Assembly: GCA_031272205.1 (NCBI GenBank)
Contig: JAISUH010000038.1
Span: forward strand, 1-41,602
Length of the DNA: 41,602 bases
Direction of reading: 5' to 3'
Source of the DNA: Dysgonamonadaceae bacterium
Lineage (GTDB): Bacteria > Bacteroidota > Bacteroidia > Bacteroidales > Dysgonomonadaceae
Position 1 is the stretch's first letter, and each line of letters starts with the position of its first letter. Made by a program: the position numbers and the translations under genes. The notes beneath the pieces were generated by a model that was not told the origin of the DNA, searched no databases, and was given only the letters and a program-made list of their open reading frames with translations. This document shows, piece after piece, positions 1 to 7,124 of this stretch.

Positions 1-59
1 CCCGCTCTTTGTGGATGAATGTCCTGTATGAAAAGTTCATGAAAAAAAATATCTCATAA
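1..59 (+). CDS. 3' end of an upstream gene, possible membrane partner of the ABC ATPase (partial)
   Basis: The third forward frame is open from the window edge to a TAA at 57-59 and encodes an 18-residue tail rich in aromatic and lysine residues (ends FMKKNIS). It stops 27 bases before the ABC ATPase start, which fits a two-gene transporter operon. In many Bacteroidota such ATPases follow a large membrane protein of the DUF5687 type. That identity is inferred from context only, because the visible tail is too short to assign. Confidence 0.4.
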   Translation, partial: RSLWMNVLYEKFMKKNIS

Positions 60-86
60 TGGAAAACTTACGAAAAATTTGATCTG

Positions 87-800
87 ATGGAAGCGGTAAA
101 TATCACAAATTTAAAGAAAACATACAACAATATTGCGGCAGTAGATATACCTCGGCTAAACATTAATCGGGGTGAAGTGGTGGGCATTGTAGGGAATAAT
201 GGCGCAGGCAAGACCACGTTACTTCGCTTATGTTTGGATTTAATTAAAGCTACCCAAGGACAGGTAAGTTTAAACGGATTTGTGGTTTCGAACGACGACA
301 GCTGGAAAAAAATAACAGGTTCTTATTTGGATACCAACTTTTTGATGGAATTTTTATCTGCAAAAGAATTTCTGTATTTTATAGGGGATGTATATCGCAT
401 ATCGAAGGCCAAAATCGATGAGAGGAAGATCCTTTTCGAAAAATTCATGACGGACGAAATTATAGGGAATAACAAATTTATTCATGAACTATCATCGGGC
501 AATAAACAAAAAGTTGGAGTTATCTCGGCAATGATAATTTATCCGGAGATCCTGATTTTAGACGAACCGTTCAATTTTTTAGATCCATCCTCTCAATTTG
601 AATTAAAAAAACTCTTGAAAGAATTAAATACGAAAAACAAAACAACAATCATTGTTTCCAGTCATAACATAGAACATATAATTGATTTATCAACAAGAAT
701 TGTTTTGATGGAAAAAGGGCTTATAATCAAAGATATGGGAAATGAAATTGATCAAAGAACAGCAAGAGCTGAATTAGAAAAATATTTTATGACAATCTAA
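87..800 (+). CDS. ABC transporter ATP-binding protein
   Basis: This is a cytoplasmic ATPase subunit of an ABC-2 type transporter (237 aa). Walker A is GNNGAGKT at residues 36-43, the signature is LSSGNKQ at 135-141 (a variant of LSGGQ), Walker B with the catalytic Glu is ILILDEP at 155-161, and the switch His is 193. The usual Q-loop glutamine is not obvious; the segment around residues 78-84 reads TGSYLDT. The length is typical of a lone nucleotide-binding domain, so a separate membrane subunit is needed, probably the gene cut at the left edge. The substrate cannot be told from sequence; families of this type handle drugs, peptides or export of envelope components. The start at 87 is the only one ahead of the conserved first strand. 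Confidence 0.9.
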   Translation: MEAVNITNLKKTYNNIAAVDIPRLNINRGEVVGIVGNNGAGKTTLLRLCLDLIKATQGQVSLNGFVVSNDDSWKKITGSYLDTNFLMEFLSAKEFLYFIGDVYRISKAKIDERKILFEKFMTDEIIGNNKFIHELSSGNKQKVGVISAMIIYPEILILDEPFNFLDPSSQFELKKLLKELNTKNKTTIIVSSHNIEHIIDLSTRIVLMEKGLIIKDMGNEIDQRTARAELEKYFMTI

Positions 801-876
801 TGCCGACAGGGTGTATTTCCTGAATCAAGCTCTTTAAGAAGTACGAAAAAAGGGTCTCGTTTTTTCTCGCTTTCAA

Positions 877-1725
877 CTATTTCCCGCTCAAAATCCGGTT
901 TATTTCGTCTATCAATAAGGGGAAAGCGGGATAGGTCATGTTGTGGCCGTAACCTTGCAATTCGAGCAGGCGGGTTTGTTGGTGTCCGGCAAGCTTCATC
1001 ATGCGGGCAAGATAGGCATTTTCTTCGTAGCGTCCCAGCATTTCCCGTTCGCGGTCGCCGGTTATCAGCAACAAGGGGGCAGCGGTAGCGCGGACGTGGT
1101 ACAGCGGAGCATATTCATCTACAACGGGTTGCGTGTCTTTTATACCCCGTTCTTTGCGGATGTTGAAATGGGTGATGGTTTGTGCGCTGAGCGGTATCAG
1201 TCCCGCAATGCTGTCGGCATCGATACGGTACTTGGCAAGCCATTTTTTATCCAGGCCCACCATACAGGTGAGGTAGCCACCGGCCGAATGTCCTGAAACG
1301 AAAATTTCGGATCGTGCACCGCCGTATTTGCCGATGTTGTTGAACACCCAGGCGACGGCCGCCGCGGCGTCTTCGATATAAGCCGGCTCTTTTACCGCCG
1401 GATTGAGGCGATAGTTCACGCCTACAATACACAAGCCTTTGTTTTTCAGCGCTTCGGGAATCTCTTTTTGTCCGCCCGTCAATCCGCCGCCGTGGAACCA
1501 CACAACGGTTGCAAAATCTTTTTTTCCTTCGGGATAATAAATGTCGAGCACGCAACGTTTGCGGATGTAATCGTCGGATTGGCGGATGTTTTCGGCGTAA
1601 TAGGGAATATCGGATACGAAAACGTATTTGGATTCCTGTGCAGCCAACGGGAATAAGAAAAACAAAAAAAGCGAGATGCAGGTGTTTCTTTTCATTTTGA
1701 TGGAGTTGTTTGATTGTTTGTTCAT
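877..1725 (-). CDS. secreted alpha/beta hydrolase (BD-FAE-like esterase)
   Basis: This is a predicted exported carboxylesterase (282 aa). A signal peptide covers roughly residues 11-29 (hydrophobic LFLFFLFPLAA, then Q). The oxyanion-hole motif HGGG is at 78-81, the nucleophile Ser147 lies in GHSAG (145-149), and Asp224 and His261 are good candidates for the rest of the triad. This is the layout of the feruloyl-esterase-like and lipase/esterase families. An alternative ATG at residue 11 (position 1695) would give a shorter signal peptide. It is the last gene of the minus-strand operon that begins with ampG, 9 bases after the formyltransferase. The substrate is unknown. The operon suggests an ester-linked modification of a cell-wall or sugar compound, such as O-acetyl groups, but that is inference. 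Confidence 0.85.
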   Translation of the reverse strand: MNKQSNNSIKMKRNTCISLFLFFLFPLAAQESKYVFVSDIPYYAENIRQSDDYIRKRCVLDIYYPEGKKDFATVVWFHGGGLTGGQKEIPEALKNKGLCIVGVNYRLNPAVKEPAYIEDAAAAVAWVFNNIGKYGGARSEIFVSGHSAGGYLTCMVGLDKKWLAKYRIDADSIAGLIPLSAQTITHFNIRKERGIKDTQPVVDEYAPLYHVRATAAPLLLITGDREREMLGRYEENAYLARMMKLAGHQQTRLLELQGYGHNMTYPAFPLLIDEINRILSGK

Positions 1726-1734
1726 TATTTGGCG

Positions 1735-2517
1735 CTATTTTACGCCTTTCTTCATTCGATAATACAAATACTGCCAGATCGTTGGCGAATACCATAACCG
1801 GCTTTTGCTGCCTTCTTTTTTTTGGACGCTGATTGTGCCGTCGAAATATTCGCCGATTGCTGTGTTCAATAATTTCAATCCTTCCGATAGCTGTAGAGCC
1901 GAATAAGTGGCATAATTGTCTTGCGGCGTGATGGATACGTTGCGTTGGTGGATGATTCCGCCCGTATCGATTCCCTCGTCGATGAAATGCACCGTTACGC
2001 CCACATTTTGGGGTTCGCTGTTGGCTAAAGCCCAATAGGCGCAGGCATTGCCCCTATATTCGGGCGTTATGCCTGTATGGAGGTTGATGAATTTGCAGTT
2101 TACGGACGAGAGCGTCTCTTTCGAAAAGATACTTGTGCTTACAACAACCACCAAATCGGGATTTGTTTCTTGGAGGAATTTGATGACTCCGGGCGAGTTT
2201 ACGGATGCTGTCCTTCTCATTTTTTCTTTCGGAATCCTATTGAAATTTAATGCGTTTTCTTTGATAATTTCGGTACAGCGTTTCTTCGATTTCGAGATGA
2301 GGCGTTTGGCGATGAGTTTCGTAAACAAGACCTGTCCGATGGTGGCGAACAATCCCAGTCTTCTGATTCTTCTTTTCAGAAGAGATTTCACCTTTTCCTG
2401 ATCTTCAAGGACAACGGTCTCGATATCGTATTGGCTGCTGATAGAGTTATAAATGGCATGAGCCGTACTGCTGTTGCGGGTGAAGAGCACTATTTTGTTT
2501 TTATCGTTGCGAATCAT
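1735..2517 (-). CDS. formyltransferase-family protein (methionyl-tRNA formyltransferase-like fold)
   Basis: A 260-aa cytoplasmic protein of the formyltransferase (GART) family, which moves formyl groups from 10-formyltetrahydrofolate. The catalytic Asn-His-Asp set is visible as Asn145 and His147 in INLHTG, and Asp184 in GIDTGG. It is shorter than methionyl-tRNA formyltransferase and lacks that enzyme's C-terminal tRNA-binding domain. Between the first strand and the core there is a basic segment (about residues 42-105) that is not part of the usual fold. Formyltransferases of this size usually act on amino sugars or other small amines. It sits 16 bases after a gene of unknown function and 9 before an esterase in the MurNAc salvage operon. 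The acceptor is unknown. Confidence 0.8.
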   Translation of the reverse strand: MIRNDKNKIVLFTRNSSTAHAIYNSISSQYDIETVVLEDQEKVKSLLKRRIRRLGLFATIGQVLFTKLIAKRLISKSKKRCTEIIKENALNFNRIPKEKMRRTASVNSPGVIKFLQETNPDLVVVVSTSIFSKETLSSVNCKFINLHTGITPEYRGNACAYWALANSEPQNVGVTVHFIDEGIDTGGIIHQRNVSITPQDNYATYSALQLSEGLKLLNTAIGEYFDGTISVQKKEGSKSRLWYSPTIWQYLYYRMKKGVK

Positions 2518-2533
2518 GATTTATCTCCTCAAA

Positions 2534-2875
2534 TTAAAAATTGTCCGGTTCTGTTTTCAATGCGGTTGCCGCAACGGATTGAAAATCTTTGTCGAAATGA
2601 GCAAGCAGCGTTTCCACCATGCGCGTGTGGAAAAGCGTGTAGAGCTTCGAAGACACGTGACGGCGGTCTTTGCGTTTGAGCAGACCAAAGCGCAGCTCGT
2701 TTTCGTCCACCCATATTTGGGGTTTGAACCATGCCTCGTTTTTCCACAGCATGGCCGAAAGTGTGAGGCGGCCGTCGTCGGTGCGTGTCCATTTGTCGAT
2801 TTGTTTGTTATCGATAGCGTTGTAAATAGCATCGAGCAGCGCCGAAGGGTCGCGGGTTTGTATGATAATTGCCAT
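2534..2875 (-). CDS. conserved-looking hypothetical protein, 113 aa
   Basis: A soluble protein without signal peptide or membrane segment. I do not recognise the family. The sequence begins with a beta-strand-like stretch (AIIIQTRD), then alternates helices and strands with several Trp residues (29, 44, 49, 55), and is rich in charged residues. It is probably real because it lies 17 bases after murQ and 16 before the formyltransferase, all on the same strand and without a larger competing frame. A small regulatory or binding role in amino-sugar salvage is possible, but nothing in the sequence shows it. Confidence 0.65.
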   Translation of the reverse strand: MAIIIQTRDPSALLDAIYNAIDNKQIDKWTRTDDGRLTLSAMLWKNEAWFKPQIWVDENELRFGLLKRKDRRHVSSKLYTLFHTRMVETLLAHFDKDFQSVAATALKTEPDNF

Positions 2876-2892
2876 AAGCGTTGAATGGAAGA

Positions 2893-3714
2893 TTATGAAT
2901 GACTTTGCCGGTAACTATCTATGGCTTCTTTAACGCTGCCATGCAGCAACAACAGGTTTTTGGCCTGTTCGTAAGGCAGACCAAGCTCATCGATGATCAT
3001 GCGCGTACCGCGATCCACCAATTTTTGGTTGGTCAATTGCATATTCACCATCCGGTTGCCTTTCACGCGGCCGAGTTTAATCATCGTAACGGTGGAAATC
3101 ATGTTCAGCACCAATTTTTGGGCAGTGCCCGATTTCATGCGCGTGCTGCCCGTTACAAATTCGGGGCCGACGATGGGTTCTATTTTAATCTCAGCCTCGG
3201 CGGCCACCGGCGAGTCGGGATTGCAGCTGATTGCCCCCGTGAGGATACCGTTTTCGCGTGCGCGGCGCAAAGCCCCGATTACGTAAGGCGTCGTACCCGA
3301 TGCGGCGATGCCCACCAGCGTATCGTTTTTGTTGATGCAGTAAGCTAATAGCTCTTCCCAAGCCCTGTCGGGGTTGTCTTCGGCCGCCTCCACCGGATTC
3401 CGCAAGGCTTTATCACCTCCGGCGATTAATCCGATGACGTAAGTATTCGGCATACCGTAGGTCGGAGGGATTTCGGAGGCGTCGAGCACTCCGAGGCGTC
3501 CGCTCGTTCCCGCTCCGATATAGAAAAGTCGTCCGCCACGGCGCATGCGTTCCACGATTCCCGTTACCAATTTATCGATTTCGGGGATGGTTTTCTGCAC
3601 AGCGAGCGCTACTTTTTGGTCTTCTTCATTGATTCCGGTCAGCAATTCGAGAACCGATTTTTGCTCCAGATTGTCGTAAAGCGACGCTTGTTCCGTTATT
3701 TTTATAAAAGTCAT
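2893..3714 (-). CDS. murQ: N-acetylmuramic acid 6-phosphate etherase MurQ
   Basis: MurQ cleaves the lactyl ether of MurNAc-6-phosphate to give GlcNAc-6-phosphate and D-lactate in the cytoplasm. The protein is a SIS-domain enzyme with the sugar-phosphate-binding motif GTSGR at residues 69-73, Glu81 in ASEIPPT and Glu112 in AAEDN (the two positions shown to be catalytic in E. coli MurQ), and TGSTRMKSGTAQK at 188-200. The length of 273 aa is about normal. I chose the ATG at 3714; the frame extends to a TTG at 3729, but the family begins at MTFIKITEQ. The gene follows murK by 16 bases. The order murT-murK-murQ matches the three-gene cluster of Tannerella forsythia. Confidence 0.95.
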   Translation of the reverse strand: MTFIKITEQASLYDNLEQKSVLELLTGINEEDQKVALAVQKTIPEIDKLVTGIVERMRRGGRLFYIGAGTSGRLGVLDASEIPPTYGMPNTYVIGLIAGGDKALRNPVEAAEDNPDRAWEELLAYCINKNDTLVGIAASGTTPYVIGALRRARENGILTGAISCNPDSPVAAEAEIKIEPIVGPEFVTGSTRMKSGTAQKLVLNMISTVTMIKLGRVKGNRMVNMQLTNQKLVDRGTRMIIDELGLPYEQAKNLLLLHGSVKEAIDSYRQSHS

Positions 3715-3730
3715 ATCTCTTAAAGTCAAG

Positions 3731-4579
3731 TTATTGATGGTAATATTTAATCAGTTCGTTCATTGGCGATTGTTCGATTTTTCCAATCGCGATACCTTTT
3801 CCTTCGGCTACCGATTTTAAGATGGCGCGGTAATGCCACGCGATTGAACCTACAAAATTAACTTTATTTTTCCGAAAATCGTACTGCATGACGTTTCGTT
3901 CGAAGAAATCGGAAAAACCGCTCTCCACGATGTGTCGGATACTTTCGTCTCCGATGTTTTCCAACAGGAAAGGGGAGAGGCCGGCCAAAAAACGGCTGGG
4001 GAAAGGTTGACGGTAAACCCGATCGATGATTTCGGCTGTCGTGAGGTTAAACTGCAGCAATAGTTTTTCTTTCAGTCCGGGTGTCAATTGGTTTTTGAGC
4101 GCATCGCTCACCAAGCGTTTGCCGAGAGCGCCGCCGCTGCCTTCGTCGCCGAGGATAAAGCCGAGCGGCGAAATTTGTTTCGTTACAGTTGTGCCGTCCC
4201 ATTCGCAGGAGTTGCTCCCCGTGCCAAGGATGCAGGCGATCCCCGGTTGGCGTCCGCAGAGCGCATGTGCGGCGGCAATTAAATCGCTGAACACCTCGAT
4301 GTCTTCGACGGGGAAAGAGCGGGCGATAGCGTTTTTGACTGCAGGAATCTTTTCGGGGATATTGCCCGAACCGTAAAAACGAATGGCGTCGATGGTTTCG
4401 TTGTGCAGTTGAGGGAAAACGTGCTCCGCAATTTCGGTTGATATTTCCTCTTCCGTCTGGTAAACGGGGCTGATACCCTTGGTATAAAACCGCTGCAAAG
4501 GCGTTCCGTTTTGCGTCAGGCACCAGTCGGTTTTCGTTGCGCCGCTATCGGCGATGAGGATATGTGGGGCTTCTGTCAT
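3731..4579 (-). CDS. murK: MurNAc kinase MurK-like (BadF/BadG/BcrA/BcrD ATPase family)
   Basis: An ASKHA-fold sugar kinase of 282 aa. The first phosphate motif is DSGATKTDW at residues 11-19, the second is ILGTGSNS around 118-125, and GDEGSGGALG follows at 144-153, as in N-acetylglucosamine kinases of the BadF family. In Tannerella forsythia the matching gene lies between the MurNAc transporter and MurQ and supplies MurNAc-6-phosphate. I infer the same role here from the identical order. The frame runs upstream to an ATG at 4648 that overlaps the murT stop (TAATG), which would add 23 charged residues. I prefer the ATG at 4579 because homologues start just before the phosphate motif. GlcNAc could be a second substrate. 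Confidence 0.88.
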   Translation of the reverse strand: MTEAPHILIADSGATKTDWCLTQNGTPLQRFYTKGISPVYQTEEEISTEIAEHVFPQLHNETIDAIRFYGSGNIPEKIPAVKNAIARSFPVEDIEVFSDLIAAAHALCGRQPGIACILGTGSNSCEWDGTTVTKQISPLGFILGDEGSGGALGKRLVSDALKNQLTPGLKEKLLLQFNLTTAEIIDRVYRQPFPSRFLAGLSPFLLENIGDESIRHIVESGFSDFFERNVMQYDFRKNKVNFVGSIAWHYRAILKSVAEGKGIAIGKIEQSPMNELIKYYHQ

Positions 4580-4647
4580 CGTTATAAATCTTTTTTGAAC
4601 CGGATCATGTCTCGCATCATAAAACCGTTTTCGATAATCGAATAGCA

Positions 4648-5817
4648 TTAAATCTTGATATAGATATTCTTTTTATAGAGCGCATATCCCGCTAACCAGC
4701 AGACAGAAACGAAGAACAGCGCGTAGAGCAGCGAGCCGAAATAATCGCCCGCCCAAGGTCGTAACAGTTCCGAATAAACGTATCGGCTCAGCGAGATATC
4801 CCCGTCCGAATAGTGAAAGCGGATGTTTCCAAGCAAATTGGCCAAGACCCCCGACAGCACATACACAAATAGCGGATTGACGCCGAAAGCGTGGAAAAAG
4901 CGGCTCCATTTTTCTTTTTTGCGGATATCGATCATCCAAATCAACAGGGCGATCAGTTGAGATGCAAAACCGGTGGTTACCAGCACAAAAGTAGGACTCC
5001 ATATTTTTTTGTTGATCGGGCATCCGTATTGCAGCAGCAATCCCGAAAAAGCAAGAATCGTGCCCCAAATCATGATTTTCTCCACCCGCTTGCCATTGTC
5101 TTTCGTTTCCGTAATCAGTTTGCCGACAAGGAATCCGATAAGTACGTGCGCTATGGACGGGATGGTGCTCAGCAATCCTTCGGGGTCGAGTGCGATGCGG
5201 TTGCCGGCCATATCGACGTCTTTGTACAGATGCTTTACTCCCAATGCCGCTTTATCGACGATGGCGATGATGTTGTTCTCCGATTTGTCGAATCCGTGGC
5301 CGAAGACCAGCAATAAGAAGTAACCCGCGAGCAATGCTGCGATTGTCCCGATAAGGTATTTTTGTTTCGTCAAAACCGCTATCAATGCGGCAAATCCGTA
5401 GGCTAAGGCCAATCGTTGCAATACGCCGAGGATGCGCAGTGTATCGAAGTGGGTAGCGGCGACGGCTATGTTTTCGCCCGAAGCCAATCCCCGGCAAAGT
5501 TGCCCGAACCAGTTCAACGCCAGACCGATGATGAAGATAAGCAGTGTGCGGCGGACAATTTTCCCTACGCAGGCTTTCGAGGCTTCGAAATTGAATTTGC
5601 GGAGCGACATGAACGTCGATACGCCCATGATGAACATAAAAAACGGGAAGACCAAGTCGGTGGGAGTGAACCCGTTCCACGAAGCATGTCCCAGCGGAGC
5701 ATAAATTGCGCTCCACGAGCCGGGATTGTTTACCAAAATCATTCCCGCAATGGTGATGCCGCGCAGGATGTCGAGAGAGAGTAATCGCCCGGATTGGGCT
5801 GTTGTTTTCGTTTCCAT
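4648..5817 (-). CDS. murT: inner-membrane MurNAc transporter MurT-like (NagX/HGSNAT-type acyltransferase family)
   Basis: A multi-spanning membrane protein of 389 aa from the COG4299/DUF5009 family, which includes NagX and human heparan-alpha-glucosaminide N-acetyltransferase (HGSNAT). The family's N-terminal helix contains SLDILRGITIAGMILVNNPG, followed by GHASWNG with His44 at the place of the HGSNAT catalytic His, then TPTDLVFPFF. About ten hydrophobic segments follow. In Tannerella forsythia the equivalent gene, together with the kinase, restores growth of an E. coli strain lacking MurP on MurNAc, so the family member next to murK is taken as a PTS-independent MurNAc transporter. The stop overlaps a possible murK start. 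It is 20 bases after namZ. Transport is inferred from order and family, and acyl transfer is not excluded. Confidence 0.85.
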   Translation of the reverse strand: METKTTAQSGRLLSLDILRGITIAGMILVNNPGSWSAIYAPLGHASWNGFTPTDLVFPFFMFIMGVSTFMSLRKFNFEASKACVGKIVRRTLLIFIIGLALNWFGQLCRGLASGENIAVAATHFDTLRILGVLQRLALAYGFAALIAVLTKQKYLIGTIAALLAGYFLLLVFGHGFDKSENNIIAIVDKAALGVKHLYKDVDMAGNRIALDPEGLLSTIPSIAHVLIGFLVGKLITETKDNGKRVEKIMIWGTILAFSGLLLQYGCPINKKIWSPTFVLVTTGFASQLIALLIWMIDIRKKEKWSRFFHAFGVNPLFVYVLSGVLANLLGNIRFHYSDGDISLSRYVYSELLRPWAGDYFGSLLYALFFVSVCWLAGYALYKKNIYIKI

Positions 5818-5837
5818 AGATTTTTTATATCGGCTGT

Positions 5838-7076
5838 TTATTTGTAGAGGTAATATTTTTTCGATAAGTTCCGGAAAGCGGCTTCATCTTTTGTCCAATA
5901 ATCCTGTATGTCCGAAAAACGGTTGTTTTTCGAAAATTCAGTGCGGATAAAACGGCTTCCGCTTACTTTGTCGAACATATTGAACCGCCCTTTGTCTGCG
6001 TTGTCAAAAACCGCTTTTTGCGGGTAGAGTTGGGCAATGACTTCCATAACGTGGAATTGAATATCCGATAAGCGGGCTTTGTTGAAATCGGTCAGATAGA
6101 TTTGCAAGCCTTGCAGGTTTGCACCTTTTCCCACGGAATAGAAAGGGTTCAGATGAATGGGGCGGAACGATACTCCCGGCAGGTGTTTGGCATTTAGCGA
6201 TCGGGCAAATTGTTCCGCGTCGATCCATTCGGCGGCGAACATTTCAAACGGAAGCGTGTAGCCGACGCCAATGGAGAGGTATCCCAGTTCGCCCACGATT
6301 CCCGAAACCGGATAAAAATAAGCCGAGTGAGCAAAAGGGATGTGCGGCGATGTGGGCACCCACGGCAATCCGGTTGCTTCGAAATTCATTTTTCGGCGCC
6401 ATTTCTTCATTTTCACGACTTGCAGTTTGCAGGGGAGGGAGAGCATGCCCTCGCCTACAATCATTTCGGCCAATTCGCCGCAGGTAAGCCCGTAAACGTA
6501 AGGGATTTTCAACTGGCTGACAAAGGATATAAAATCATCCTCAACCACATTCCCTTCGATTTTTAGACCTCCCAGCGGATTGGGTCTGTCGAGCACCACA
6601 AACTCAATATCGTTTTCCGATGCGGCTTGCATCGCTAAAAACAGGGTGGAGATATAGGTATAGGAGCGGCAGCCGATGTCCTGAATGTCGTAAACGAGCA
6701 TGTCGATGCCTTCAAGCATTTCTTTCGTCGGTTTTCGGGTAGCCCCGTAAAGCGAGTAAATCGGGATTCCCGTTGCCGGGTCGTTGAAGGTTTCGATGTG
6801 ATCTCCCGCATGCACATCGCCGCGTACCCCGTGTTCCGGCCCGAAAAGCGCGACCAATTGAATGTTGGGCGCCTGATGCAGAATATCGATGGTTGAGACC
6901 AAACCGTTATCGATTCCCGTAGGGTTTGTAATCAGTCCGATACGTTTGCCGACCAAGGGTTTAAACCGATTTTCCTTCAACACTTCAATGCCTGTTTTGA
7001 CCTTTATCTTTTGAGGGTAAACCGTGGAAAAGCAGAGAAGAAGGGATATAAATGTCAGTCGTATGCCTGCTTTCAT
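5838..7076 (-). CDS. namZ: exo-beta-N-acetylmuramidase NamZ (DUF1343)
   Basis: NamZ removes MurNAc from the non-reducing end of peptidoglycan fragments (glycoside hydrolase family 171). The 412-aa protein has a signal peptide (about residues 1-21, ending VYPQ), so it acts in the periplasm or outside. Family marks are GLITNPTG at 47-54, FGPEHGVRG at 78-86 with the conserved Glu81, and VLDRPNPLGG at 161-170. In Bacillus subtilis the namZ gene (ybbC) stands beside nagZ, amiE, murQ and murP. Here it stands between ampG and murT, so freed MurNAc could be taken up directly. The gap to ampG is 48 bases with no promoter that I can see. Confidence 0.93.
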   Translation of the reverse strand: MKAGIRLTFISLLLCFSTVYPQKIKVKTGIEVLKENRFKPLVGKRIGLITNPTGIDNGLVSTIDILHQAPNIQLVALFGPEHGVRGDVHAGDHIETFNDPATGIPIYSLYGATRKPTKEMLEGIDMLVYDIQDIGCRSYTYISTLFLAMQAASENDIEFVVLDRPNPLGGLKIEGNVVEDDFISFVSQLKIPYVYGLTCGELAEMIVGEGMLSLPCKLQVVKMKKWRRKMNFEATGLPWVPTSPHIPFAHSAYFYPVSGIVGELGYLSIGVGYTLPFEMFAAEWIDAEQFARSLNAKHLPGVSFRPIHLNPFYSVGKGANLQGLQIYLTDFNKARLSDIQFHVMEVIAQLYPQKAVFDNADKGRFNMFDKVSGSRFIRTEFSKNNRFSDIQDYWTKDEAAFRNLSKKYYLYK

Positions 7077-7124
7077 AATGGTGCGTTTTTATTTATTGAA
7101 GATAAATTGCTTTTAATGAGATTT

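Noticed and set aside
1247-2035. 262-codon minus-strand open frame across the esterase and formyltransferase genes
   Set aside because: Its product is rich in Arg and His with no motif, and it overlaps two well-supported genes in another frame.
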